A DNA stretch of 64,000 nucleotides from Streptomyces phaeoluteigriseus (GTDB lineage: Bacteria > Actinomycetota > Actinomycetes > Streptomycetales > Streptomycetaceae), in NCBI RefSeq assembly GCF_001896135.2, contig NZ_MPOH02000011.1:87412-151411 (forward strand), read 5' to 3'. This document shows positions 26,992 to 41,256 of this stretch, piece by piece (the first letter of the stretch is position 1; every line of letters begins with the position of its first letter). Under the pieces are notes generated by a model. That model ran no database searches. It saw only the letters and a program-made list of their open reading frames with translations, and was not told where the DNA came from. Position numbers and translations under genes: made by a program.

Positions 26992-28188
26992 CTACAGTCC
27001 CGCCATCGGCAGCAGCCGGAACTCGATGGTCTCGTAGGGGCCCTTGGCCCCCGTCTCGTACAGCACCCCGACCGTCTCCCCGTCCACCGGCACGAGGTCG
27101 GAGTACGCGGCCGGCTGCTCCGACAGGGTCACCGACCTGGTGAAGCCGGCCCCGCCGTCGTTGCTGCGCCACAGCGCCATCGACTGCCGTGCGGTGGGCC
27201 GGGACGGCGCCGAGAACAGCAACGGCGCACCGGGTCCGTCGAGTTGGAGGACGCTGCCCTGGACGACGGGCACCTCGGCCAGCGTGGGCTGCGCGGCGTA
27301 GGGGCGGTCGAGGGTGCGGCCGCCGTCGCCGGAGTGGGCGTCGAGGCGGTTGCCGGGGACGCCGCCGCCCTGGTCGCGGGCGTTGAAGTACAGGCGCCCG
27401 TCGGGGAGTTGGGCGGCGGTGGTCTCGTTGACGTTGGTGGCGCCGTCGTGGCCCTCCTCGACGAAGCCCAGCCGCCAGGTGCGGCCCCCGTCGTCGCTGA
27501 GCAGGGCGTGGCCGCCGTAGTGGCGGAACTCCCGGCCGGTGTCGGAGGAACCGGCCGGCGGGGCCGCGGAGTGGTTGGCGGGGACGACCAGGCGGCCGGC
27601 GTGCGGGCCCCGGGTGAGGGCGACGGCGTGGCCGGGCCCGGTGGCATACCAGCGCCAGGACGGCGGCTTGACCGAGGCCGTGATCTCGCGGGGCGCGGTG
27701 AAGTGCCGTCCGTCGTCCGGGCTGTGCTGCACGTACACCCGCCGGCCCTGCTCGGGCGGCACCTCCCCGCGCATGATCTGCGCCTCCGTGGCGGTGCCGC
27801 CGTTGGCGCAGCTGAGCAGGACGACGGCGCCGGTCCGCGGGTCGACGACGGGCGACGGGTTGCCCCGGGTGTCCCCGTCCCCGTGGGCGACCACGGCGAG
27901 GGGGCCCCAGGTGCAGCCGCCGTCGGTGGAGCGGCGTACGACGATGTCGATGTCCCCGGTGTCGCCGGGCCCGTCGTGTCGCCCCTCCGCGAAGGCGAGG
28001 ACGGTGCCCCGCCCGGTGGTGACGGCGGCGGGGATACGGAAGGAGGCGTAGCCGCCGCGCCCCGACACGTACGGCACGGAGGAGGCGCAGTGCGGCGCGG
28101 CGGCCGCCGGGAGGGCGTCGACGAACGGGGTGAGGAGCACGGCGGTGGCGAGCAGGGTACGGCGCGGGTGGGACATCGCTTCCCTCAC
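26992..28188 (-). CDS. Secreted exo-alpha-sialidase (GH33-like)
   Basis: This is a 398-residue secreted glycosidase that would remove terminal sialic acids. A Sec signal peptide covers about the first 31 residues (LLATAVLLTPFVDALPAAAA). The sialidase FRIP motif appears as FRIPAAVTT near residue 51. Five Asp-box-like repeats follow: STDGGCTW, SPDDGRHF, SDDGGRTW, SGDGGRTL and SNDGGAGF. The family's six-bladed propeller length fits. The start is ATG 28188; a second ATG lies four codons in. It is probably monocistronic. Confidence 0.88.
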   Translation of the reverse strand: MREAMSHPRRTLLATAVLLTPFVDALPAAAAPHCASSVPYVSGRGGYASFRIPAAVTTGRGTVLAFAEGRHDGPGDTGDIDIVVRRSTDGGCTWGPLAVVAHGDGDTRGNPSPVVDPRTGAVVLLSCANGGTATEAQIMRGEVPPEQGRRVYVQHSPDDGRHFTAPREITASVKPPSWRWYATGPGHAVALTRGPHAGRLVVPANHSAAPPAGSSDTGREFRHYGGHALLSDDGGRTWRLGFVEEGHDGATNVNETTAAQLPDGRLYFNARDQGGGVPGNRLDAHSGDGGRTLDRPYAAQPTLAEVPVVQGSVLQLDGPGAPLLFSAPSRPTARQSMALWRSNDGGAGFTRSVTLSEQPAAYSDLVPVDGETVGVLYETGAKGPYETIEFRLLPMAGL

Positions 28189-28318
28189 GGAGGCCGGCGT
28201 CGGTCGCCCCCATCGTCCCCGGTGCCACCGGCCCGGACCCGTACGCCACGGTGACGGGGCGCGCCCGGTTTCCCGGATCCGCGGCGGTCGGCCGCGGGAC
28301 CGCGTGGCTCCCGGCGGG

Positions 28319-29017
28319 TCAGGACGGGGTGCGGGCCGCGGCCAGCAGCCGGGTGACGTCGTCCGCGCGGATGGTGAGGGCCGCGCCGACCGTGGCGAGG
28401 ACCTCGCGCTCGGCGGGGGTGTACGGGCCGTCGGCGAGGGCGATGCGGGCGCCCTGGAGCAGGATCGACTCGCGGCCGACGGAGGCGAGGTGCGGGGCCA
28501 GCGGGTCGAGGGCCTCGTGCAGCTCTATCGCCAGACCGGGGGTGCAGGGCTCGCCGTGCACCCGGCCGGTGTCGGCGGCGAGGGCCTCGACGAGGGCGGC
28601 GAGCTGCTCGCGGGTGCAGTCCGGGAAGCCGGCCGCGCGCACCGCGACCGCCGCCGTCTCCAGGGACGTACGGGCGCAGGTGCCGTTCGCCGAGAGGACG
28701 GCGAGGGCGACGGTGTGGACGGCGTCGCGGAGCATCGCGGAGAAGCGGGTGGTGGTGGGGTGGTCCAGGGCGTCGGTGCCGAAGTGGCGTCGACAGGAGG
28801 CGCACTCCACGACCGGGCCGGTCTCGCCGCGCGGCAGCACGGGTACGCCCAGCAGGGTGAAGCGGCGTCGGCCGGTGAGCCGCTGGTAGTTGCGGTCGCC
28901 GCCGCAGCCGGGGCAGAAGAACTCGCCGTCCCCGACGGGCGTCCAGGCGGTGCGGTGGCCCAGCACGCGGGCGAACCCGGTGGCGGCACGGCCGTCTTGT
29001 CCCCGTTCTGGCAGCAC
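28319..29017 (-). CDS. TerB-like protein with N-terminal zinc ribbon
   Basis: This 232-residue cytosolic protein has an N-terminal zinc ribbon with two cysteine pairs (CPGCGGDRNY and CASCRRHF). A helical C-terminal domain resembles the tellurite-resistance TerB fold (LEALAADTGRVHG, then ARIALADGPYTPAEREVLATVG). GTG 29017 is preferred because GGAGG lies six bases before it; a GTG at 29074 would add 19 residues. The role of TerB proteins is stress-related, but the exact activity is unknown. Confidence 0.78.
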   Translation of the reverse strand: MLPERGQDGRAATGFARVLGHRTAWTPVGDGEFFCPGCGGDRNYQRLTGRRRFTLLGVPVLPRGETGPVVECASCRRHFGTDALDHPTTTRFSAMLRDAVHTVALAVLSANGTCARTSLETAAVAVRAAGFPDCTREQLAALVEALAADTGRVHGEPCTPGLAIELHEALDPLAPHLASVGRESILLQGARIALADGPYTPAEREVLATVGAALTIRADDVTRLLAAARTPS

Positions 29018-29150
29018 GTCGCACCTCCGTAACGCCGCGGCAACATCGCCACGCGCTTTCGTGATGTTAGCCACATCATTGAGGCGGAGTCAGCACCCCG
29101 GACGAGACCTTTCCGTGACCTTCACGGACGGATGGCCGATATACGACGGA

Positions 29151-29181
29151 GCCCCGGCCGCCGTTCTCCGGCGGCCGGGGC
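29151..29181 (-). terminator. leuA terminator
   Basis: A perfect 12-bp GC stem (GCCCCGGCCGCC and its complement) with a seven-base loop begins 24 bp past the leuA stop codon. Confidence 0.8.
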
Positions 29182-29204
29182 CCGCGAACTCCCGATGCGG
29201 ATGA

Positions 29205-31060
<1,856 letters not shown>

Positions 31061-31242
31061 CACTTTAGCCGAGCCCCACGGGGCGCGTGGGCCTGTTCCA
31101 GTATGCGGGACCGGGCGGACGAACCGGGTGAAAAGTGCCGTATACCACTCACCGGTACGACGCAGGGCTGTTTATCGGCGTATTTCACCAATCATGGTTG
31201 CCGGTGGTGACAGGATGGTCACGCGGTGCGATGGTGCCGGGC

Positions 31243-32313
31243 ATGACGACCCACGGGGGCCTCGAGCCCGTCTTCTGCACCGTCGTTCCGCCCCATGTCC
31301 TCGACCGCGTGGCGCGCAGCGACGACCCCGCGCTCTCCGGACCCGCGCGGCGCACCCTGGTGCGCGACAGCGAGCTGCGCTCCCGGCGCCGCGTGACCAG
31401 CGAGTTCCGCCTCGCGGCCGCCCCGGCGGCGAAGGCACCGTCGGACCAGCCGCTGCGCACCGTGTTCGACGCCGGGCACGGCACGGTCCTGCCCGGCACC
31501 AAGGTCCGCGGCGAGGGCGAGGATGCGGGCCAGGACGCCACGGTGAACCGCGCCTACGCGGGCCTCGGCGCCACCTTCGAGCACTTCCTCAAGGTGTACG
31601 GCCGCCACTCGATCGACGGCGACGGCCTGCCGCTGGACGCCACCGTCCACTACGACGAGGACTACAACAACGCCTTCTGGAACGGCGAGCAGATGGTGTT
31701 CGGCGACGGCGACGGCGAGATCTTCGTCGACTTCACCAGCTCCATCGACGTGATCGGCCACGAGCTGACCCACGGCGTCACCCAGTACACGGCCAACCTC
31801 ACCTACTACGGCCAGCCGGGCGCCCTGAACGAGTCGATGTCCGACGTCTTCGGCGCGCTCATCAAGCAGTACACGCTGAGCCAGACCGCCGCCGAGGCCG
31901 ACTGGCTGATCGGCGCCGAACTGCTCGCCCCGAACGTGACCGGCCGGGCCCTGCGTTCCATGAAGGCCCCCAGCACGGCCTACGACGACGACGTGCTCGG
32001 CAAGGACCCCCAGCCCGCCACCATGGACGACTACGTCCGCACCGGCCGCGACAACGGCGGCGTCCACATCAACTCGGGGATCCCCAACCACGCGTTCTAC
32101 CTGGCCGCCACCGCCCTCGGCGGCTTCGCCTGGGAGAAGGCGGGCCAGATCTGGTACGACGTGCTGACCGGCGGCGAGCTGACGGAGAGGGCGTTCTTCA
32201 CCGACTTCGCGAAGCTCACCGTGAAGGCCGCGCGGGAGCGCTTCGGCGACGGCGGCGAGGAGTTCCAGGCCGTGGAGAAGGCGTGGGAGCGGGTGGGGGT
32301 GCGGATCCTGTAG
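31243..32313 (+). CDS. M4 family metallopeptidase (thermolysin/protealysin-like)
   Basis: This is a zinc endopeptidase of 356 residues. The HExxH motif is VIGHELTHGVTQY, and the third ligand is in ALNESMSDVFG. The C-terminal domain has the catalytic histidine in NGGVHINSGIPNHAF. The N-terminus is short with a protealysin-like propeptide (PVFCTVVPPHVLDRVA) and no classical signal peptide, so it may be intracellular or exported by an unknown route. The start ATG 31243 lacks a strong ribosome site; ATG 31231 and 31135 also lie in frame. An emfourin-type inhibitor gene follows 21 bp downstream. Confidence 0.9.
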   Translation: MTTHGGLEPVFCTVVPPHVLDRVARSDDPALSGPARRTLVRDSELRSRRRVTSEFRLAAAPAAKAPSDQPLRTVFDAGHGTVLPGTKVRGEGEDAGQDATVNRAYAGLGATFEHFLKVYGRHSIDGDGLPLDATVHYDEDYNNAFWNGEQMVFGDGDGEIFVDFTSSIDVIGHELTHGVTQYTANLTYYGQPGALNESMSDVFGALIKQYTLSQTAAEADWLIGAELLAPNVTGRALRSMKAPSTAYDDDVLGKDPQPATMDDYVRTGRDNGGVHINSGIPNHAFYLAATALGGFAWEKAGQIWYDVLTGGELTERAFFTDFAKLTVKAARERFGDGGEEFQAVEKAWERVGVRIL

Positions 32314-32334
32314 ATCCGTACTAGACACGGTCCC

Positions 32335-32601
32335 ATGCGGATTCATGTGAGACGCACGGGCGGGTTCGCGGGCATCGAGCGCGGCGCCGAGGTGGACACC
32401 TCGGGGCGGCCCGATGCCCGCGCCTGGGAAGCCCTGGCCGAGCAGGCGGTGGCGGACGGCCACCGGTCCCGCCCCGCCGGGGTCCCGGACGGGTTCAGCT
32501 ACGAGATCACGGTGGGCGGCAGGACGGTGTACGCGGCCGATCCCCGGCTCACCCCGGAACAGCGCGAGCTGATCTCGCGCGTGCTGAAGGAGGGGGCGTA
32601 A
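32335..32601 (+). CDS. Emfourin-like metalloprotease inhibitor
   Basis: This is an 88-residue cytosolic protein beginning MRIHVRRTGGFAGIERGAEV. That pattern, with FSYEITVGGRTVYAADPRLTPEQREL later, is the protealysin inhibitor (emfourin) fold as I know it. The gene is 21 bp after the M4 peptidase, and such pairs are typically co-transcribed. The N-terminal loop IHVRRTGGFAG would block the protease active site. It would keep the protease silent inside the cell. Confidence 0.82.
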   Translation: MRIHVRRTGGFAGIERGAEVDTSGRPDARAWEALAEQAVADGHRSRPAGVPDGFSYEITVGGRTVYAADPRLTPEQRELISRVLKEGA

Positions 32602-32647
32602 CGGGCAGTCCACGCCGGGGCGTTGACTTCCCTTACCGGCGGTACGG

Positions 32648-33991
32648 ATGATCGCGCCCATGGCGACTGATCCGCGCGGGGCGGCCAACCCGATACCCCG
32701 GTTCCCGGCCGGCTTCCTGTGGGGCGTCTCGACCTCCGCCCACCAGATCGAGGGTGCGGCGGACGCGCGCGAGCCGTCCGTCTGGGACGCCTTCACGGCC
32801 GAGCCGGGGCGGATCAAGGACGGCTCCACGGCCGCGGTGGCCTGCGACCACTACCACCGCCACACCGAGGACGTGGCGCTGCTGTCCGGCCTGGGCGTGG
32901 ACGCCTACCGCTTCTCGGTCTCCTGGCCCCGGGTGAACTCCCCCGGCGGCCTCGACTTCTACGACCGTCTGGTGGACGAACTGCTGGCGGTCGGCGTGCG
33001 CCCGGTCCCGACCCTCTTCCACTGGGACCTGCCGGCCCGGCTGGACTGGCTGGAGCGGGACACCGCACACCGCTTCGCCGAGTACGTCTCCGTCGTCGTG
33101 GACCGCCTCGGCGACCGCGTGCGCAAGTGGATCACCCTCAACGAGCCCGCCGAACACACCCTGCTGGGCCACGCTCTCGGCACCCACGCCCCCGGCCGGC
33201 GGCTGATGTTCGACGCGCTCCCGGTCGCCCATCACCAGCTCCTCGCCCACGGCCTCGCCGTGCAGGCCCTGCGGGCGGCGGGCGCCCGGGACGTCGGCAT
33301 CGCCAACTCCCACGGCCCCACCTGGCCCGCCTCGCCGGAACCCGCCGACGAGGAGGCCGCCGCCTTCTACGACCTCCTGCTGAACCGGCTCTTCGCGGAC
33401 CCGCTCCTGCTCGGCGAGTACCCCGAGGGGATCGGCGAGTCGATGCCCGGCGACGTGGCGTCCGACCTCGAGGTCATCGCGGAACCCCTCGACTTCTACG
33501 GCGTCAACTACTACGCCCCCACCCGCGTCGGCGCCCCGCGAGGCACCGAGATCGAGTTCGGCGGGGTGCGCATCCCGGCCGAACTCCCCTTCACCGTCCG
33601 GCAGATCGAGAACGTCCCGGTCACCGACTTCGGCTGGCCGGTGGTGCCGGAGGGCCTGACGGAACTGCTCACCGGTTTCCAGGAGCGCTACGGCGACCGC
33701 CTCCCGCCGGTCGTCATCACCGAGAACGGGTGCAGCTACCCCGGCATCGACGACCAGGACCGCATCGCCTACCTCGACGGCCATCTGCGTGCCCTCCACC
33801 GGGCGGTGGAGGCGGGCGTGGACGTGCGCGGCTACTTCGTGTGGTCGCTGCTGGACAACTTCGAGTGGGCGGAGGGCTACGAACGCCGCTTCGGCCTGGT
33901 CCACGTGGACTTCTCAGCCCCCGGCACCCTCAGGCGCACCCCGAAGGCGTCCTACGCCTGGCTACGGGAGGTCCTGCGGGCCCAGAGGTGA
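32648..33991 (+). CDS. GH1 beta-glucosidase
   Basis: This 447-residue TIM-barrel glycosidase of family 1 is likely cytosolic, hydrolysing beta-glucosides or beta-galactosides. The N-terminal motif is FPAGFLWGVSTSAHQIEGA. The acid/base motif is TLNEP (residues 160-164 or so), the nucleophile motif is VITENG, and the typical WSLLDNFEWAEGY is near the C-terminus. The start may be ATG 32648 or 32660. There is no sugar ABC transporter alongside. Confidence 0.92.
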   Translation: MIAPMATDPRGAANPIPRFPAGFLWGVSTSAHQIEGAADAREPSVWDAFTAEPGRIKDGSTAAVACDHYHRHTEDVALLSGLGVDAYRFSVSWPRVNSPGGLDFYDRLVDELLAVGVRPVPTLFHWDLPARLDWLERDTAHRFAEYVSVVVDRLGDRVRKWITLNEPAEHTLLGHALGTHAPGRRLMFDALPVAHHQLLAHGLAVQALRAAGARDVGIANSHGPTWPASPEPADEEAAAFYDLLLNRLFADPLLLGEYPEGIGESMPGDVASDLEVIAEPLDFYGVNYYAPTRVGAPRGTEIEFGGVRIPAELPFTVRQIENVPVTDFGWPVVPEGLTELLTGFQERYGDRLPPVVITENGCSYPGIDDQDRIAYLDGHLRALHRAVEAGVDVRGYFVWSLLDNFEWAEGYERRFGLVHVDFSAPGTLRRTPKASYAWLREVLRAQR

Positions 33992-34070
33992 GGGAGGGGC
34001 GTAGGCCGGCCGACCGCGTGGTTTCGCCCCCGCCGCCCTCTCCCGTCCCCACCCTGGGGGCTCAGCCCCC

Positions 34071-34101
34071 AGCCCCCGGGCCTGCGCTCGTGCCGGGGGC
34101 T
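34071..34101. terminator. Bidirectional terminator between GH1 and era
   Basis: A nine-base perfect stem AGCCCCCGG / CCGGGGGCT with a 13-base loop is preceded by a second small hairpin GGGGGC-TCA-GCCCCC. It lies between the 3' ends of convergent genes. Confidence 0.7.
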
Positions 34102-34217
34102 CCCCGAAGGCGCTCGGGCCGCATCAGCCTGCGGCTACCGCCGCGCGGCAGCCGTGCCGGACGCGCCACCCACCGCGCACCACACCCCAAGGCCGCGCAA
34201 CCCCCCTCCACCAACCC

Positions 34218-37901
<3,684 letters not shown>

Positions 37902-37994
37902 GGGTGCGGACCCCCGCAGACGTCGGGCACGGCGGGGTGGTCGGGCGGGTGCGGGCCCGTGCGGAGGGCGCGCCCGGCCACCGGTGGACGTGGG

Positions 37995-39335
37995 TCAGGT
38001 GAGCGTGAGGGTCAGCACGCCGGCGTACGTGCCCGGAGGCGTGAACGCCGGTACGTCGAGGGAGAGCTGGGCGTCGGCGGTGAACTCTCCGCCGGTGAGC
38101 GTGGCGTCGGGGGCGGAGGCCAGGGTCGCCCCGGCCGTGCCCACCACGCCCGCCGAACCGGCCCGGCAGGTGCTCGGGCTGCCCGCGACGGTCGCGCACG
38201 CGGGTGTCCAGCTCAGCTTGCCGGCACCGATCTTGGCGCCGGGTCCGGTGAAGTCGGTGACCTTGCCGGTCAGCGACCAGCCCGCGGGGCCGCCGCGGAA
38301 GTCCTTGACCGTCACCGTCCTCAGGCTGCCGGTCGAGGCGCCGCCGGTCCCGAAGTCGACCGCCGAGAGCTGGACGGCGTCGCCGGCCTGCGCCATCGAC
38401 AGGGTGCCCGCCTTCACGGTCGTCGTCAGCTTCTGGCTCCCGTCCGGTACGGGCGTGTCGTCGAGGACGACATAGGCGACGGGCCCGGCGCCCTTGTCCG
38501 CGCTCCACGCGCCGCCCTCGTACGCCACCACCCCGGTCGTGGTGCGGTCGGCGACGGCGAGGGAGCCGCTGAAGCGGCCCTGCGCGTCCGCGGTCACGGT
38601 GGCCGTGTCCGCGGTCTGGGCGCTTCCGGAGCGTCCGGCGAGGGTGACGGTCGCGCCCGGCGTGAAGTCGCTGCCCGTGACGGTCACCGCGGCACCCGGC
38701 GCACCGGAGGCCGAACCCAGGGAGATGGCTCGGGTGTTGGCGGGCGGGTTGTCCCCGGCCGTGACCGTCTCCGACACCGGGGCGGGCGGGCTGGTCACCG
38801 TGCAGGGGGTGTCCAGTTCCAGGATGTAGCTGGTGTGGATGTTGTAGTCGCCGGGCGACAGGGTGATCGCGCCGGGCGCGGTGACGGTGAAGGTGCCGGT
38901 CATGGAGAACGGCGGGAAGGGGCCCTTGCCGGGCACCGGGTCGTTCTTCTTCGGCCCCGCGACGGTGACGCTGCCGGTCTGCGCCCCGCCCAGGGTGACC
39001 TTGCCCGTGGGCGTCATGATGTCGGCCGGCAGGGCCAGGTCGGTGGGGTTGCTCGCGGCGGGCTCGACCACCGTGTAGGTCACGGTGACGGTGTCGCCGA
39101 CCTGGGGGGTGGCGTCGTCCACGGTGATCTTCCCGGTGGTGGTGCCGTCGATCGGCGGGATGCCCGCGATGGGCGGTGGGACGCAGTGCGTCGGGAAGTC
39201 CACGTCCACCGCCGCGGCGACGGCGGCGGGCGCCGTCAGCGCTCCGCCCGCGGTGACCGCCAGCACGGTCGCCCCGAGCAGCGCGGTCCAGTGCCGTCTG
39301 CGGGATCTTCGGGAACTCTGGGGTGTCGGACCCAT
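37995..39335 (-). CDS. WxL-domain-like secreted surface protein
   Basis: This is a 446-residue exported protein. The long signal peptide (RRSRRRHWTALLGATVLAV) is cleaved near AVAA, residue 41. The middle has two Ig-like beta domains, the second like IPT/filamin (GAAVTVTGSDFTPGATVTL). The C-terminal domain of about 170 residues has a WxL-type motif (GWSLTGKVTDFTG) and ends YAGVLTLTLT, close to the distal WxL motif but with the tryptophan replaced. No sortase or transmembrane anchor is present, consistent with non-covalent wall binding. It is probably in an operon with the DUF916 gene. Confidence 0.72.
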   Translation of the reverse strand: MGPTPQSSRRSRRRHWTALLGATVLAVTAGGALTAPAAVAAAVDVDFPTHCVPPPIAGIPPIDGTTTGKITVDDATPQVGDTVTVTYTVVEPAASNPTDLALPADIMTPTGKVTLGGAQTGSVTVAGPKKNDPVPGKGPFPPFSMTGTFTVTAPGAITLSPGDYNIHTSYILELDTPCTVTSPPAPVSETVTAGDNPPANTRAISLGSASGAPGAAVTVTGSDFTPGATVTLAGRSGSAQTADTATVTADAQGRFSGSLAVADRTTTGVVAYEGGAWSADKGAGPVAYVVLDDTPVPDGSQKLTTTVKAGTLSMAQAGDAVQLSAVDFGTGGASTGSLRTVTVKDFRGGPAGWSLTGKVTDFTGPGAKIGAGKLSWTPACATVAGSPSTCRAGSAGVVGTAGATLASAPDATLTGGEFTADAQLSLDVPAFTPPGTYAGVLTLTLT

Positions 39336-39438
39336 GGGTGCCCCCTCCTGAGGGATGCGGGCGCAGCGGCTCGTCTGCGCCGACAGGGGGCATTGAGAGG
39401 GGGATCGCGCGAGAAGTCAATGGACACGGCACGCGGAA

Positions 39439-39453
39439 CTGACGAACCGTCAG
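39439..39453. promoter_or_regulatory. Palindrome upstream of the WxL-like gene
   Basis: CTGACG-AAC-CGTCAG is a perfect six-base inverted repeat about 100 bp before the WxL-like start. A related longer palindrome precedes the next surface-protein gene at 40068-40088. Confidence 0.5.
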
Positions 39454-39507
39454 CTTCCCGCTCCCGCAGGGAAACTGACGGCTCCATGGCTCCGTTCACC
39501 GGTGCGG

Positions 39508-39982
39508 TCAGTCGAACACGAACGGTCCCGGCGACTGCGGCCCGGTCGCCGTACAGGTGACGGTGATCCCGAAGACGACCATCTTCAGGGAGCCCCGGTA
39601 GAAGTCCAGTCTGTCACCGCGGGCCACGGTCCCGGCGAGAGGTCCGACCACGATCGGGCCCCGACGGCCATGGCGGGGTTCACGTGCCGCTGAAGACCCT
39701 CGCGGCACCGGTCGAGTTCGCCATCGTGAGGGTGGAGGTGATGCTGTTCGCGTTGATCGCGATCGGCGCGGTGATCGCGGTGGACGAGAGCTTGAGGGTG
39801 GCGGAGGTACCGCTCTGGGTGGCCGTGAGGGTGGCCGCACCCCCGCCGAACAGACCGCAGTTCGCGGTGACGGTCGCCGTCGTCGGGGTGACGGCGGCGG
39901 CGGTGGGTGCGAGCGCCAGCCCGGTGACCGCGAGGGTCCCCGCCAGCAGTGCCGCACCTGATCCGATTCGCTTGCCTCTCAT
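39508..39982 (-). CDS. Small secreted surface protein (two frameshifts as sequenced)
   Basis: This is an exported protein of about 158 residues that I cannot name. The signal peptide is MRGKRIGSGAALLAGTLAVT with cleavage near AAA. The mature part is Thr/Ser-rich and beta-like (TVTANCGLFGGGAATLTATQ). After two restored bases, near 39682 and 39660, it continues TVNPAMAVGAPIVVGPLAGT and ends VTCTATGPQSPGPFVFD. Two cysteines could form a disulfide. It is the third member of the local surface-protein group and shares a palindrome type with the WxL-like gene. Confidence 0.6.
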
Positions 39983-40067
39983 GGAGTTTCCGGCTCCTTC
40001 CGGATGTGGGGAGACGGACGGCCGAAGCGGGACGGGTGGGTGCGGTCACCGGTGCCGATGGGGCATG

Positions 40068-40088
40068 AATCTGACGGTCCGTCGGATT
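40068..40088. promoter_or_regulatory. Palindrome upstream of the small secreted protein gene
   Basis: AATCTGACGG-T-CCGTCGGATT is a 10-1-10 inverted repeat with one mismatch, about 85 bp before the start at 39982. The core CTGACGG/CCGTC is shared with the palindrome at 39439-39453. Confidence 0.55.
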
Positions 40089-40161
40089 TTACGCTTCCAT
40101 TGACGCGTGGCCGGGCGAGAACGACAAGGTTGAATTCCGGCCGACCTGACGGTCGGGCGGC

Positions 40162-40515
40162 TCAGCCGGCGGAGACGGTCGCCCGGACGACACCGTCGGG
40201 GCCGGCCACCAGCACCGGCGTCCCCGGCCCACCGAGGTCGGCGACAGCGGCCAGATCCGCCCCAGCGGCGGCCTCCGCGGACGTCACCACCGCGGCCGCC
40301 TCCAACGACTCCGCCCCCGACGCCACCGCCATCGCCACCGCCGTCTGCACCGCGCTCAGTTTCAGCGAAGGCAGATCCACCGTCCCGGCGACATACGTAC
40401 GTCCCGTCTCGTCCCGCACGGCCGCCCCCTCGGGCACCCCGTTGCGGGCCCGCGCCGAACGGGCCAGGGTGACGATCTTGCGGTCCTCGGGGTCAAGCGC
40501 GTTGATGTCGGTCAT
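40162..40515 (-). CDS. Cytidine deaminase-like protein without catalytic residues
   Basis: This is a 117-residue protein whose secondary-structure pattern follows cytidine deaminase (VPEGAAVRDETGRTYVAGTV, then LKLSAVQTAVAMAVASG). The zinc/catalytic motif CAE is replaced by SAV, and the second motif PCxxC is absent. It therefore cannot be an ordinary deaminase. Such degenerate copies sit near era in Streptomyces, where they are often labelled deaminase. The role is unknown. Confidence 0.72.
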   Translation of the reverse strand: MTDINALDPEDRKIVTLARSARARNGVPEGAAVRDETGRTYVAGTVDLPSLKLSAVQTAVAMAVASGAESLEAAAVVTSAEAAAGADLAAVADLGGPGTPVLVAGPDGVVRATVSAG

Positions 40516-40554
40516 GACCCGAGCATACGAAGAGCCCGCCCCGGCAGCCGCTCA

Positions 40555-40896
40555 GGGTAAGGGTCTCCGGGCCTGGTCGCGGGGCTGGTCCCGGGGACCG
40601 GGCCTGGTTGCGGGGCAGGTCCAAGGGCCGGTCCAGGCCGGTCCCGGGGTTGGTCCACGGGCTGTCCCAGGGTTGGACCCAGGGCCGTCTCGGGGTCAGT
40701 CCCGGTGCCCGACCTCAGGGCCCGACCTCAGGGCCCGGCCTCACGGCCCGACCTCACGGCCCGACCTCACGGCGGGTCCTCACGGCGGGTCCTGGGGCTG
40801 GTCTCAGGGCCCGACCTCAGGGCCCGATCTCAGGGCGGGTCTCAGGGCCCGGCCTCACGGCAGGGCAGGTCCCGGGGCCGGTCCCCGGGGCGGGTC
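40555..40896. repeat. Degenerate 12-bp tandem repeat region
   Basis: About 340 bp of non-coding sequence is built from variants of CCCGACCTCAGGG and GGTCCCGGGGCTG units, roughly 12 bp each. It lies between the deaminase-like gene and the MmcQ gene. No convincing gene is present in any frame; open frames here simply read Arg-Pro-Gly repeats. Confidence 0.7.
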
Positions 40897-41256
40897 TCAG
40901 GGCCGGTCGAGGCGGAGCCGTTCCGCCCTTGGCAGACCGGCCACGACCAGGTCGTAGGAGTCCTCGACCAGCTCCCGGACCAGCCGGTCGGGGAGGCCGC
41001 CGTCGACGGTCACCGTGTTCCAGTGCCGCTTGTTCATGTGATACCCGGGAGCGATCAGGCCGGGGTGCTCCCCGCGCAGCCGGATCGCGTCCTCCGGGTC
41101 GCACTTGAGGTTCACCGTCAACGGCCGCGCGTCCAGGCTCGTCAGGGCGAACAGCTTGCCGCAGACCTTGAAAACCGAGATCTCCGGGCGGAACGGGAAG
41201 TCCTCCACCACCGCCTCGAAGGACAGACAGAGACCGCGCAGCTCCTCGGGGGTCAC
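40897..41256 (-). CDS. MmcQ/YjbR family protein
   Basis: This 119-residue protein of the double-wing MmcQ/YjbR family is predicted to bind DNA, but its role is unsettled. The family pattern is visible: LCLSFEAVVEDFPF near the N-terminus, EISVFKVCGKLFALTSLD, then HMNKRHWNTVTVDGGLP. Its start overlaps the stop of the CNNM gene by four bases, so it is the last gene of the phoH-ybeY operon. Confidence 0.88.
   Translation of the reverse strand: MTPEELRGLCLSFEAVVEDFPFRPEISVFKVCGKLFALTSLDARPLTVNLKCDPEDAIRLRGEHPGLIAPGYHMNKRHWNTVTVDGGLPDRLVRELVEDSYDLVVAGLPRAERLRLDRP

Noticed and set aside
40555..40896. Repetitive Arg-Pro-Gly protein encoded by the 12-bp repeats
   Set aside because: The unit length keeps frames open by chance; there is no start signal and all frames look alike.
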